Source: Mesostigma viride
Taxonomy: Eukaryota; Streptophyta; Mesostigmatophyceae; Mesostigmatales; Mesostigmataceae
Direction of reading: 5' to 3'
Assembly: GCA_009746045.1 (NCBI GenBank)
Contig: RPFO01002111.1
Location: forward strand, 1-64,000
Length of the DNA stretch: 64,000 nt
A model generated the notes under the pieces. That model was not told the DNA's origin, made no database searches, and was given only the letters and a program-made list of their open reading frames with translations. A program made the translations under genes and the position numbers. Shown piece by piece: positions 32,811-41,736 of the stretch (its first letter is position 1; each line of letters opens with the position of its first letter).

Positions 32811-32980
32811 CACGGTGCTTCGTCCGGTCGGGCGAGGGGAATATATGCGAGTAGGATGAGGGTCGACCCCGTCCGACGGTGCGGGATGCACACGCGCTCG
32901 TCCTACTCGTTCATGAAAGCCGGGCGAGATTCGACGGCCGTGGGTCGGCACGGCGGGGATCGTGACGGACGCGCGCGCGC
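32811..32980. promoter_or_regulatory. Duplicated divergent promoter region, copy 2
   Basis: Counterpart of 30,466-30,615 with the same order of blocks, including GGGGAATATATGCGAG and GTCCTACTCGTTCATG. It lies between the minus-strand Ig-like gene and the plus-strand gene starting at 33,019, so it would act as a bidirectional promoter. Confidence 0.6.
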
Positions 32981-33018
32981 GGGATTTGGCGGAGGCCATC
33001 GTGTGTAATATCCTCGAC

Positions 33019-33591
33019 ATGACGTGTCGCCGCGCGAACGAGTTCCTTACGCACAACCCCGACACGGCGAGACCGGCGCCCGTGCTGGCGATCGTCAACG
33101 CCGCCCTGCGCGTCGAGACCATGGGTCACATGGACCGACCCGATCTCGAGGCGGAAGTTGCGGCGACGCGGCGGATCATCGCGGGACTCGACGGCGACGA
33201 CGCGGCGAGCGAGGAGGGGCTGGAGGAGGACCGAAGCGGGGAGGGTGAGGAAGAGGGCGACGGGTCCGCGGCGGACTCGGAGGACTGGACGGAGGAATTC
33301 GTCAAGGAGGCCTTGCGCGTGAACGACCCGACCGTCCCCGTCCCTTCGTGTCCGTGCGCGAACTGCGGACTCCTGCCGGCCGCCGCGCGGAGGTGGGAAG
33401 AGTGGGAGCCGAAGGACTCGCTCCTCCGCTCTCTGAAGGAGCGCATGCCCGAGATCGGGTGGCACGCGTTGACCCAGTGCGTCGACTTGGGCGAGCTGGA
33501 CCCTCGCGACTTCGGGGCCGTCACGGCCTCCGGTGTCGCGTCCGGGCGCCCGTCGCGCGTCGGCGAGTCGGCGTCTTCGACCACGGATTGA
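33019..33591 (+). CDS. Viral island protein, acidic, possible zinc-binding CxCxxC
   Basis: 190 residues from the first ATG at 33,019. The frame is open further upstream to a GTG at 32,962 that is shared with the other promoter copy. The middle is highly acidic (EEDRSGEGEEEGDGSAADSE). A compact C-terminal part with VPSCPCANCGLLPAAARRWE could bind a metal through CxCxxC. The part after it (WHALTQCVDLGELDPRDFG) is ordinary globular sequence. No family recognised. The opposite strand is also open across this region, but its reading there is Arg-rich and shadow-like. Confidence 0.6.
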   Translation: MTCRRANEFLTHNPDTARPAPVLAIVNAALRVETMGHMDRPDLEAEVAATRRIIAGLDGDDAASEEGLEEDRSGEGEEEGDGSAADSEDWTEEFVKEALRVNDPTVPVPSCPCANCGLLPAAARRWEEWEPKDSLLRSLKERMPEIGWHALTQCVDLGELDPRDFGAVTASGVASGRPSRVGESASSTTD

Positions 33592-33599
33592 TCGGCCCG

Positions 33600-35907
33600 C
33601 GTCGGCCCGTTCTCCTTGCACCTGGCGCGTCGTCCCGCGTCGACCTCGACTTCGACGTCGACGCGACGAGGCGCGGCGGTAATACGAGGCGTCCGCGTTG
33701 TGCCTGGCGGGGTCGGCGGCCGGGTTCGCGATCTCGATCCTTTCGTCCGCGTACGGCTCGTCCGGATCGTCCGGGTCGTCCGGGTCGTCGTACCCCTCGC
33801 TCGCGGCGGACGTCGTGACCGGGTCTTCGGTCGGATCGCGCGCGTCCTCAATCGCCTCGCGCGCCGCCGCCATCGCCTCTCGGATCCTGGTCATCCGTTC
33901 GTCCGCGCGTTCGTTGGCCTTGCGCGCGCGCTCCTCGGCGGTCGCTTTCCCCTTCGCGTACTCGCGACTCGCGGGGGTCTCCCGGTGCAAGAGACACACT
34001 TGTTTGAGGTGCTCGGCGCCCGGCCAGAAGTTGCCCTTGCGGAACTGGTCGAGCAGTTCCGCGCCGTACTTGTGCTCGGCGCGGAGGTGGGCGTAATCGG
34101 CGGCGTTCATGGACGAATGCGCCCTGCCCTTCAGGTAATGCTCGATGTTCCGCCACGCGAGGAACGTCTCGTTGTCCAACTCGCGCTTGCCGCACACACG
34201 TCCGCCCTGTTTGATCAGGGCCGCGATCGACTTCCGTTCGCCCTTCTTGACCGGCGCGCGGCCGTCCTTGCCCGGTCGTCCGTCCCTCGTGGCGTAGAGA
34301 CGCCGCCCGGCGACCCACGTGTCGTACTCGTGCTCCAAGGTCCCGCGGCCCGTCCGTCCGGCTTTCCTCGCCCCCGCGTTGGCGCGATCCCCGCTCTTGG
34401 CCCCGGCGCCCCTCGCCGCGTCTCCGGGCTCGTCGACGACTCGCGCCGCGGGACCGGGCGCGACCGACACGACCTGTCGGGACTGCGTGATCTCCGTCCT
34501 CCTCGGTTCTTCTCGCGCGACGGGGGCGCGATCGACGGACACGGGCTGCCGGGGTTGTGCGACCCCCTCCGCCCTCCTCGGTTCCTCTCGCGCAACGGAT
34601 TCGTGGACGCGGCTCGCCTTTTTTTGCGCCTCCTTTTCCGCGCGTCTAGCCCGTCTCTCCTCGTTCAGCGCGCGCTTCTCGGCTCGATAGGCCTTGCGAG
34701 ATTGCGCCGCCTTTCCCATTTCGAGCACCGCGTCGGATAGATATCGGAGGGCTTCGTTCTCCGAGTCCATCTCCGCGGCCCGTTTCGCTAAGTCCGCGAG
34801 TTCTGTCCTCCTGGAGTTCTTTGTGGGGTTTCGGACGAAACTGACCGGATCCATCTGGACGAGATCCGGGAAGGACCGGTTGTACATTTTCGCGGTCTCG
34901 GCGAGGTACCTCTCGTACCTTTCCCTCTTCTCCGCGGCTTTCTCTCGCTCTCGCGCTTCCCGCCTCGCGTCCTGACTTTGTCGAAGCGCGGCCAGTTCGG
35001 TCGCGGCCGCGTGGGGGTTGGCCATCGGATTCCGCGCCGGTTCGCTCAGCTTCTCCTTGATCAGCCCCCTGACTTGGTCGAGCATCCTCTTTTTCGCCGT
35101 TTCGTGGTTGTAATCGAGCTTGCCTTGAGCGATTTCTTCGGCCGCACGGCGTAGGCGTCCGAGATTCGGGTCGTCCGGGTTGTTGGCGTCGATCTTCGCG
35201 TGGTAGGGGGCGACGTTGTTATAGGTCGGGACGAACTCGTTCAGAAGCCTCTGGACGCGAGCGTCGTCGTAGTCGCCGATCCGTCTGTCGAATTTTCTGA
35301 GAATCTCTCGCTCTTTCTCGACGGTCGTGTCGTGTTTATACTCGCTCGATGCGCCACCCGCCATGCTAAGAAAATTCTCGAGGTCTCTTTTGGACGGTTC
35401 TTTCCCCGTTGCGGTCTTGTAAGTCTCGATAGCGCGTTGATGGAACATGGCTTCCCTTTGATTAAACGAATTCGGCAATCTTCCTTGCTTGCCGTCGGTT
35501 TGGAAGAACCGTCTCGCCGAAACGTATTCGTCGATGCTCGCGTTAAGCTCTCTCAACCTTTCCTGGTCGTCTTGCACGGTTCGGAGCACGTTGACGATGT
35601 GATCCAACTCCTCTCCATCGAAGTTCTTGTTCGGTCCGTACAGGCCGAGTTGAGTTCTCTTGCCGTCGTGGATCGCGGGGGTGTCAGGAAAGGCTTTGTT
35701 AAACCTTTTAAGCGCGTACCCCAGCTCGTTTTGGTACTCGTACGCGCGCGTCGTGTGCGTCCTGCGTCGAGCGACCCCGCGGCGGACGCTCGTCCTCGTG
35801 CGCGCGACGATGTTCTTTCGCGCGATCGTCTTCCGTGCGGCCTTCCGCGGTCTTGCGCGCGCGGACGTCGATCGCGTCGACGTGCGTCTGGATCGGTTCG
35901 GGGGCAT
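33600..35907 (-). CDS. Large basic helical viral island protein, unknown
   Basis: Starts at 35,907 (MPPNRSRRTSTRSTSARARP). The first 50 residues are extremely Arg/Ser/Thr-rich, DNA-binding or virion-core-like. Residues about 55-340 are globular and helical (YEYQNELGYALKRFNKAFPD). Residues about 300-470 are a long charged coiled-coil region (REAREREKAAEKRERYERYL). A second globular part follows (ALIKQGGRVCGKRELDNETF), then an acidic DDPDDPDDPDEPYADE stretch. The frame stays open to 32,911, but that last part is antisense to the gene at 33,019 and looks non-coding, so the true end is uncertain. No family recognised; a structural or core protein is plausible. Confidence 0.6.
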
Positions 35908-36003
35908 TCTCTCTCTATATATATGTGATCACGCGCGCGGCGCTCGTACAACAGTAGGAGTAGAAAAGAGAATTCCGCGCCCTGCGAGCGCGGAGAAAAA
36001 AAG
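35907..36003. promoter_or_regulatory. Divergent promoter with TATATATA
   Basis: 96-bp spacer between divergent genes. CTCTATATATATGTGATC at about 35,912-35,929 gives a TATA box for the minus-strand gene. The AGAAAAGAGAATTCC stretch lies upstream of the plus-strand start at 36,004. Confidence 0.55.
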
Positions 36004-36966
36004 ATGTCCTCAGTATACGCGGGTCGAGCGGCGGACCGCGTCGGAGGTCGCGCGCGAATGAACGCGCAAAGGGTCGCCAGGAACTACCCCCGGTTCTGGC
36101 TGACCGCGCGGGACATGAACAGGGTCCCGTGGCGGCCTTTCGGAAAGACCACCGTGGACGATCTGCGACGGTTCGGCAAGTTTCGAGGGCTCGTATTGTA
36201 CAGAGGACTGCGGAAGAGGTGCATGGAGTGCGCTCTGTGGCTCCATCAGCGCGCGTGCGTGATCCAGCGGTGGGTACGTTCCGTCGTGTTGCCGTACCGC
36301 CGCGCCAGAGAGGCCGTGCGGAGGAGGGTGTGCATGCGGCCGCGCAACGCGGAGGATCCCATCACGTTGGAACCGCTGCCGCCGAAAGAGAGGGTGTTCA
36401 AGTTCGTGCGCCCCGATCGCAGGGTCGCGGGGTTCGACGCGGTCAAGCTGGCCGAGTACGTCGTCGCGTCGGGGACGTTCGAGGACCCCGTCACCAGGTA
36501 CCCTTTCCACCCGGTCGACTTGCTGCGATTGGACCGGCAGGTGCGGGACTTGGGGTATCAGCGCCTCTCCACGTTGGAGCTGTGGAAGCGGCCGGATTTC
36601 GTCCGGGCGATGCGAGAGAGGGAGTCGCTCGTCGCGGGGATGGAGCGCATGACGGGCGACGTCGTCGAGATGATGATCGACCTGTCCAAATACCCGACCG
36701 GCGAGGCGGCCGCGCTCCTGAGGTCGGAATATTACCCGCAGTTCTGTTCGAATTTTGTGCAGTTGTCGATGGTGGACGTCCACGCGGCGGAGTGCGGACG
36801 GTCGGGATACATCGCGCGCGTGAGAGATGAAATGCGGCGAGTGGCCGCCGAAGAAGAGTCCGCCGCGAAAACGGAGAGGACCGAATTTCTGAGAGAATTG
36901 GCTGTCATGTTATCGTGCGACGCGCGCGTGATGCGATTCGTCGTCACGGGAGGCTTTTATGGTTAA
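36004..36966 (+). CDS. U-box/RING-like motif viral island protein
   Basis: 320 residues starting MSSVYAGRAADRVGGRARMN. Residues about 60-100 hold a basic helix (CVIQRWVRSVVLPYRRAREA), reminiscent of an IQ-type helix. Residues about 116-175 read EDPITLEPLPPKERVFKFV, then GFDAVKLAEYVVASGTFEDP and VTRYPFHPVDLLRLD. The DPIT(L)EP...F.DPVTR.PF...DL pattern is the hydrophobic skeleton of a U-box, with no metal-ligand set. Proteins with this skeleton occur in giant viruses and algae. A role in ubiquitin transfer is inference. The frame looks whole and ends in a shared poly(A) region. Confidence 0.6.
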   Translation: MSSVYAGRAADRVGGRARMNAQRVARNYPRFWLTARDMNRVPWRPFGKTTVDDLRRFGKFRGLVLYRGLRKRCMECALWLHQRACVIQRWVRSVVLPYRRAREAVRRRVCMRPRNAEDPITLEPLPPKERVFKFVRPDRRVAGFDAVKLAEYVVASGTFEDPVTRYPFHPVDLLRLDRQVRDLGYQRLSTLELWKRPDFVRAMRERESLVAGMERMTGDVVEMMIDLSKYPTGEAAALLRSEYYPQFCSNFVQLSMVDVHAAECGRSGYIARVRDEMRRVAAEEESAAKTERTEFLRELAVMLSCDARVMRFVVTGGFYG

Positions 36967-36993
36967 TAAATGTCGCGAATAAAGCGGTTTATT
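36965..36993. terminator. Bidirectional poly(A) region between convergent genes
   Basis: AATAAA at 36,965 and 36,978 for the plus-strand gene, and TTTATT at 36,988-36,993 for the minus-strand gene, whose stop codon (36,989-36,991) lies inside that signal. Only 22 bp separate the two coding ends. Confidence 0.7.
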
Positions 36994-37297
36994 CAATGAT
37001 TACGATGATATCATCACGGTGCATCGACTTGTCTCTGCGTGTCTCCTCCCCTCTTTGGACACCGAATCTGTTTGCGAACTCGGCGGGGGTGGGGTTGCGT
37101 TCGGGGTTGGACGAGGCTCGCTCGCACGCGGCCGCCACGAGGTCTTGTCCCTCTTTGGTCATCATCCAAGTGTGCTGGTCGTTGTAATGCCGGATCCACT
37201 TCTGGTACGTGCCGAAGGCGCTTTTGCACGAATAGGACGGACATTTGAACGGTCTCTTCGCGACCGTCGAAGGGGTCGAAGGGGAAGTTTCCTCCAT
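36989..37297 (-). CDS. Single C2H2 zinc-finger protein
   Basis: 102 residues from the ATG at 37,297 (MEETSPSTPSTVAKRPFKCP). One finger lies at residues 19-42: C19-x4-C24-x12-H37-x4-H42, with F and W/I core residues (CPSYSCKSAFGTYQKWIRH). The rest is helical (GQDLVAAACERASSNPERNP). A lone C2H2 finger in a small viral protein suggests nucleic-acid or protein binding, for example in late transcription, but this is not shown by the sequence. The longer reading upstream is antisense to the neighbouring gene and is not used. Confidence 0.7.
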   Translation of the reverse strand: MEETSPSTPSTVAKRPFKCPSYSCKSAFGTYQKWIRHYNDQHTWMMTKEGQDLVAAACERASSNPERNPTPAEFANRFGVQRGEETRRDKSMHRDDIIVIIE

Positions 37298-37374
37298 CGT
37301 CGGCGCATACAAACAGCGCAGACATTGTGGGGAGACGTGACGCGACGTCGCGCGTCGGCGTCCGCTCGCGCCCC

Positions 37375-38595
37375 TCAGGCCACGACGCGCATGTTGCGGC
37401 TCACCTGCAAGGTCCGGGTCTGGACCACCGGGGCGCCCGGGTTCAGAGGGTCGGACACGTACGACATTTTGTACGCCGACTCCCCGGCCCGCACGCGGAA
37501 CAGTAGGAGGCCCTCGGTCACCAGGACGGGGGTGAGGTCGCTCTTCAGGATCTGCCACTCCGTCAGGCTCAGACGCACGCGGAACGTGTACTCGTTGACC
37601 TTGACGAAATCGTACGCGCCCGGGCCGGACGCCGGGTTTTTGGGGAGCAGGCCGGCCTCTAGTCCGCCTGCGTAGTCGTTGTTGTCCAGCGGGAAGAAGA
37701 TGATGTCCAGTTTGTCCATCCCGAAGTTCGCCGTCGTGTTGGCGTCGTTGTGTTCGGCCAGCTTGACCGGGTGATTCCATTGGACTTCCACGTAGATTTC
37801 GCCGTCCACGATGTCGAACCCGCCGCTCGTCGCCGGCGTCGTCAGGTTTGGTGGTGCGCCCTCGAGCGGGAAGATGTTGAAAGACAGCGGGGTCGCGAGC
37901 AGTTGGAAGAGCGTCGACGCGGACCGGGCCAAGTTTCCGCGTCCGGCCGAGTCCGCCACCGCGTCGCTCGGGAACGTCGCCGTGATCGTGCCCGTGTTGA
38001 TGCCGTACACCGACAGGTCGCCGTAGGCCAAGACGAATCGCAGGATGTAATCCTTGCCCTGTTCGCCGCCTTCCGCGTCCGCGAGCGTGAAGTTCTTGAT
38101 CCTGCCATCGGATCGCAGCGTGCCGTCGTTGAACACGCGGTTCAGACTGTCCGTCAATGTGATCTGGAGGAGGTTCGGGTCCGTGAAGTTCACGGCCGCG
38201 GGGAAGTGGAACCCGACCTCGAACGTGGCCTCCGTCGGCGTCCGTATGTACGGCAACTCGCCGATGCTGAAGCGGGGAACGAGCGGCTCCGGTCGGTTCA
38301 TCGGGAACGTAAGGGCGCTGGGCGCGGCGGGGATGCCGGTCAGTGCGCTCTTTGTGTACCCTTGGTCCATGTTCAGCGTGAGGACGCCTTTGGTCACGAA
38401 CTTGGGGATCTCCGATGTCACGACGGTGACGGAGTAGTTCTTGTCGTCCCCGCGTTGGATGGACGCGATCGGGAGGGTCATCGTGATCCCCTCCTGGTCG
38501 TCGCGGAAAGTGGCGCGGATCGAGGTCGTGGCGGCGCCCGGGGTCGAGAAATCGGTCACGGGGGACTGGTATTGGAGGGGGATGGTGACGGACAT
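37375..38595 (-). CDS. Beta-rich Ig-like virion surface protein candidate
   Basis: 406 residues starting MSVTIPLQYQSPVTDFSTPG, with almost no helix and many alternating beta strands. Repeated Ig-like phrases occur, such as TEATFEVGFHFPAAVNFTDP and TGTITATFPSDAVADSAGRG, the latter being the end-of-domain pattern common in Ig-like surface repeats. No transmembrane segment or signal peptide. I considered a double-jelly-roll major capsid protein but see no two-domain symmetry or its usual motifs. A structural or fibre protein is the best guess. It is followed downstream by the zinc-finger gene on the same strand and preceded by another minus-strand gene. Confidence 0.55.
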   Translation of the reverse strand: MSVTIPLQYQSPVTDFSTPGAATTSIRATFRDDQEGITMTLPIASIQRGDDKNYSVTVVTSEIPKFVTKGVLTLNMDQGYTKSALTGIPAAPSALTFPMNRPEPLVPRFSIGELPYIRTPTEATFEVGFHFPAAVNFTDPNLLQITLTDSLNRVFNDGTLRSDGRIKNFTLADAEGGEQGKDYILRFVLAYGDLSVYGINTGTITATFPSDAVADSAGRGNLARSASTLFQLLATPLSFNIFPLEGAPPNLTTPATSGGFDIVDGEIYVEVQWNHPVKLAEHNDANTTANFGMDKLDIIFFPLDNNDYAGGLEAGLLPKNPASGPGAYDFVKVNEYTFRVRLSLTEWQILKSDLTPVLVTEGLLLFRVRAGESAYKMSYVSDPLNPGAPVVQTRTLQVSRNMRVVA

Positions 38596-38668
38596 CGCGG
38601 AGGGAGGGACTCGCGCGCCGACGGGTCGTTACCCTACGCGGCGATTAAAAAAGGCGGCGACGAGTCAC

Positions 38669-39439
38669 TCACGGTATGCCCGCGAAGTACCATCCGTCCC
38701 CGGACTCTGGGGGCGTGCCGGTGGAGAACGGGGCTTCTATGTTTATATTGTTCTTCGTGTAGACGGGAAACGCCTGCACGTTCTTCCCAGTCGCGCCTCC
38801 CGGGAGGTACGGACCGATCACGGTGTCCGCGGGGATCGTGACCTCGTAATACGCGTTGAGGATCCGGGTCGTGATCACGGGGAGGAGGGGGTACGGGATG
38901 TCTATCTTCCACTCGTGCGGCGTAGCGGTCTTGAAGCAAGCGACGTCCGTCAGTTCGAGTCGCCGCTGGCCCCGCCTCCCGTCTCGGCCCCCCTCCCGTC
39001 TTCTCCCCCCTCCCTGCGTCTTCTGGCGCTTCCGGTTGGAATCCGATACGGCCACGACGTAGTCTCGGTAGACGGGCGCGGCGTCCAGCAGGAACTCGAT
39101 CTCGTCCTCGCCCGTTTCGATGACCCGTACGGCGTCCGCCGCCTTTCGGATCTTCCGCCTCAACTCCGCCGCCTCGACGGGGTCCGAGGACCCCTCGAGC
39201 CGCGCCTCCATGTCCCGGACCTCCTTCCTCATCGCGTCGACTTCCCCCCTCCTCTTCTCGAAAAATTCCATGCACTCCCGCATCTTGGACTCCACCGTGG
39301 ACAGCGTCTTGGACATCCCCGCCGACTTCACGCGTCCGGTCACCACGGGAGTAGAGGAACATATTTTGGCCGCGGCCGGGACGGCGCGCCCGTCCGACGA
39401 GGGCGCGGACGGCGCGGACATCCTGCTCGTCCCTATCAT
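38669..39439 (-). CDS. Coiled-coil plus beta-domain viral island protein
   Basis: 256 residues from the ATG at 39,439. A Ser/Ala-rich start is followed by a coiled coil at residues about 42-110 (STVESKMRECMEFFEKRRGE). A basic linker comes next (KRQKTQGGGRRREGGRDGRR), then a C-terminal beta-like domain with TATPHEWKIDIPYPLLPVIT and a run of Gly/Pro/Asn loops. Trimerising coiled coil followed by a beta domain is a common plan of viral attachment or minor capsid proteins, but no family is recognised. The longer upstream reading is antisense to the gene at 39,584. Confidence 0.55.
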   Translation of the reverse strand: MIGTSRMSAPSAPSSDGRAVPAAAKICSSTPVVTGRVKSAGMSKTLSTVESKMRECMEFFEKRRGEVDAMRKEVRDMEARLEGSSDPVEAAELRRKIRKAADAVRVIETGEDEIEFLLDAAPVYRDYVVAVSDSNRKRQKTQGGGRRREGGRDGRRGQRRLELTDVACFKTATPHEWKIDIPYPLLPVITTRILNAYYEVTIPADTVIGPYLPGGATGKNVQAFPVYTKNNINIEAPFSTGTPPESGDGWYFAGIP

Positions 39440-39583
39440 AACAACGCGCAGATTCTCCGTTCGCGACCGAGGTCGAGCGAGTCGCTCCCTTTTATGCTCC
39501 GTCAGTCGCGTCGGCGGGGAGGTTCGTTCAGCGGACGGGATCTTTTTTCCGCGCATGTAGCATAGATCTCCTCCGACCCCACG

Positions 39584-40099
39584 ATGACGACCTCTCACGC
39601 CTCCCACTCTTCCGTGTCCAAGGACGTCGAGATCCTGGTCGAGTCGTCGACGGCGGACGGCCCACCAAAGGCCAAGAAGGCCAGGAAGACCAAGGACGCC
39701 CCCGCCGCCGCCCCCGCCCCATCGCACGACAAGCCCGAGTCCGCCTCCGCGGATCCCGCCCCCGCCCCAGCGGTCGCCGAGGTGAAGATGGAAACCGACT
39801 CGCGCGCGAAGCCCGCGAGGCGAGCGGCGCGCGAAGAGACCGGCGATTCCGGCGTCGAGACCGAGCCCAAAAAGAACAAGGTCATGAGTTCGTCGATCCC
39901 CGAGCTGACGGTCGGGGACGTGCGCAAGTGTTTGAACCAGATCCGGCGCAAGGGGCAGGCCATCCAGAGCCAGCACCTGTTGCAAAACGGGTGGACCGCG
40001 GGCGATTTCGCGCTCAAGTACTTGCTCGGGAACTCGTCCACCCGCAAGGCCGGGAAGTTCGCCGATGCCGAAGAGGAGCCGGGCAAGACGGACGCCTGA
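39584..40099 (+). CDS. Lys/Ala/Pro-rich viral island protein, unknown
   Basis: 171 residues starting MTTSHASHSSVSKDVEILVE. Residues about 25-95 are disordered, with KKARKTKDAPAAAPAPS and repeated AP units, like histone-tail or linker proteins. Residues about 100-150 form a compact helical part (IPELTVGDVRKCLNQIRRKG). The tail is acidic. A DNA-binding role fits the basic segments but is inferred. It is divergent from the minus-strand gene at 39,439, with about 145 bp between starts, and is followed by AATAAA at about 40,153. Confidence 0.6.
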   Translation: MTTSHASHSSVSKDVEILVESSTADGPPKAKKARKTKDAPAAAPAPSHDKPESASADPAPAPAVAEVKMETDSRAKPARRAAREETGDSGVETEPKKNKVMSSSIPELTVGDVRKCLNQIRRKGQAIQSQHLLQNGWTAGDFALKYLLGNSSTRKAGKFADAEEEPGKTDA

Positions 40100-40230
40100 A
40101 GCCTGGACGATCCGCTCGCCCCGTGCGACGAATGAACGTGTGAATGCCTAACTAATAAAAATCCGTTCCTATAAACCGCGCGTCTTCTCATGCTTCTCAT
40201 GCACTCATGTAGACAGACCATAGTCCGTAG

Positions 40231-40872
40231 CTAGTCTAGTCGATCCGCGACGTCGTCCCACGACGCGTCCAGGGCGGACGCGTAGACCGCGTAATCGGCT
40301 TTTGGGTAGTGTTTTGCGAGGTGCGTCTTCGTGACGGCGTTGTCCTCGTTCAAGGTAGCCCCCAACACGGTCAGCACCAAGCCCCGCTCGCGGCACATCC
40401 GTTCGGCGTCCGCGAAAGGGACGGCGTGCAGGAACGTGGACTCCATTTCGTCGGCCGTCTCCTCCCCCAGCCGGTCGACGGGCCGGCACAGCTTCAGCAG
40501 CAGCAGGAGGTCGATGTTCGGGTGTTCCAGGACGTAGTCCGCGGACTTCCCCACCCGATCGTCCTCCGTCATGTGGCACGCCATGTCCACGGCGACGGCC
40601 GAATCGTCGAACGCCACGAGATGGGTGTACGGCCTCGGGCCGGCGCCGGACTTGCGATCGGACTCGATCGTGTGGACGCCGAAGTAGCGACGGTAGGGCT
40701 CGTTGCGGCCTATCAGGTACACGGTGCGACCCTCGGGTTCGTCGGAGGATCCGCTTTCGCCCCGCGAGTACGTTTTCGCGAACGCGCCGCCGCGGACGTC
40801 GACGGATCGGCGAGGACGAGGACCATACCGCGCGGAAGGAGGCGCGAGGACTGATCGAGCGATCGCGGCCAT
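40231..40872 (-). CDS. Viral island protein, unknown (213 residues)
   Basis: From the ATG at 40,872 (MAAIARSVLAPPSARYGPRP). Globular mixed alpha/beta with RTVYLIGRNEPYRRYFGVHT, then HPNIDLLLLLKLCRPVDRLG and a late RGLVLTVLGATLNEDNAVTK. No motif known to me. It is divergent from the gene at 41,038 and shares a roughly 165-bp spacer with it that contains TAAATAAATATCC at about 40,998. Confidence 0.6.
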   Translation of the reverse strand: MAAIARSVLAPPSARYGPRPRRSVDVRGGAFAKTYSRGESGSSDEPEGRTVYLIGRNEPYRRYFGVHTIESDRKSGAGPRPYTHLVAFDDSAVAVDMACHMTEDDRVGKSADYVLEHPNIDLLLLLKLCRPVDRLGEETADEMESTFLHAVPFADAERMCRERGLVLTVLGATLNEDNAVTKTHLAKHYPKADYAVYASALDASWDDVADRLD

Positions 40873-41037
40873 CGTCGGTTGAGGTACCCCGCGATTATTT
40901 TCGGACCCCGTTCGAACGCACCCCGCGCGCGAATGAGATGCGCGGTACCACCGGAGGTGAAGTGCGCGATTCGGGACGATCGAGAAGCCGCGAAAGGTAA
41001 ATAAATATCCCCGGATACGATAGAATCGCGACCGGTC

Positions 41038-41559
41038 ATGAAACGGTGTGGCGCCACGACCGCGAGCGGACGCAGGTGTCGCAACTCGGCGTCGTGCCCC
41101 GCGCACTCCGGCGGAAAGAGAACCGGAGCCCCTACCGTCAAGAAGCGAATGACGAGAGCGAGCGCGAGCCGGACACGGGCCTGGACCCGGACACGGACGC
41201 GGCACTCGGCGCGGTCCCACGCGGTCACGAACATCGATCCCATGTTCAATCGGGGACTCGACCTCCACGACCCGATGGACGCGCTCGGGCACGCGCCTCC
41301 CGACCGGCTCTTCCAAGACCCCAACATCGCGATCCCTGTTCCGAACGGGTTCGTCGCGCCTCAGAACCCGTACGCGATCGACATGGACGACATCCCCATG
41401 GTCGACTACCCGTTCGAGAACGGGAACATCGACTTCATACCCGCCGGCGGGGACCACGACGAGGCGCAGAAGAGACACCGCCGTCGTCCCGCGTCGGCGC
41501 GTACCGGGCCGACCGCGCGCCGTTCTACCTCTTCCGCGCGCAAACGATCTAAAAAGTGA
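41038..41559 (+). CDS. Small zinc-motif protein (CGATTxSGxRC type)
   Basis: 173 residues starting MKRCGATTASGRRCRNSASC. C4, C14, C20 and H23 form a compact CxxxT-x-G-x-xC...CxxH unit, like the short zinc-binding motifs (DUF5763-type) found beside nucleases and in phage and viral proteins. An Arg/Thr-rich linker follows, then a Pro/Asp/Asn-rich region (FQDPNIAIPVPNGFVAPQNP) and a basic tail (ARRSTSSARKRSKK). Function unknown. The TATA-like AAATAAATATCC about 40 bp upstream supports the start. Confidence 0.6.
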   Translation: MKRCGATTASGRRCRNSASCPAHSGGKRTGAPTVKKRMTRASASRTRAWTRTRTRHSARSHAVTNIDPMFNRGLDLHDPMDALGHAPPDRLFQDPNIAIPVPNGFVAPQNPYAIDMDDIPMVDYPFENGNIDFIPAGGDHDEAQKRHRRRPASARTGPTARRSTSSARKRSKK

Positions 41560-41630
41560 CGCGCGATCTACCGTCTAACCGACACTCCGCGCGCGATCCT
41601 GTGATGGTGGTTCCACGTGACATGTGCGAG

Positions 41631-41660
41631 AATAAATAGGACGTAAATGGTTCGTTTATT
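41631..41660. terminator. Bidirectional poly(A) region between convergent genes
   Basis: AATAAA at 41,631-41,636 (plus) and TTTATT at 41,655-41,660 (minus), between the genes ending at 41,559 and 41,737. Confidence 0.6.
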
Positions 41661-41736
41661 CATAAGCATAAGCGGGAGGCGGGAAGCTCGAACCGACGGG
41701 TTCGTGCTCCGACGGGTTCGGCGTTTTCCCGGGATT

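Noticed and set aside
32911-33600. Last ~230 codons of the minus-strand frame that starts at 35,907
   Set aside because: Antisense to the plus-strand gene at 33,019. Composition changes to Arg-rich shadow sequence there, so the coding end was placed near 33,600.
37375-38595. Major capsid protein
   Set aside because: The length and beta content are suggestive, but Ig-like repeat phrases dominate and no double jelly-roll symmetry or typical capsid motif is visible.
38669-39439. Late transcription factor of the VLTF3 type
   Set aside because: Considered because of the coiled coil and size, but the cysteine-rich zinc region of that family is absent.
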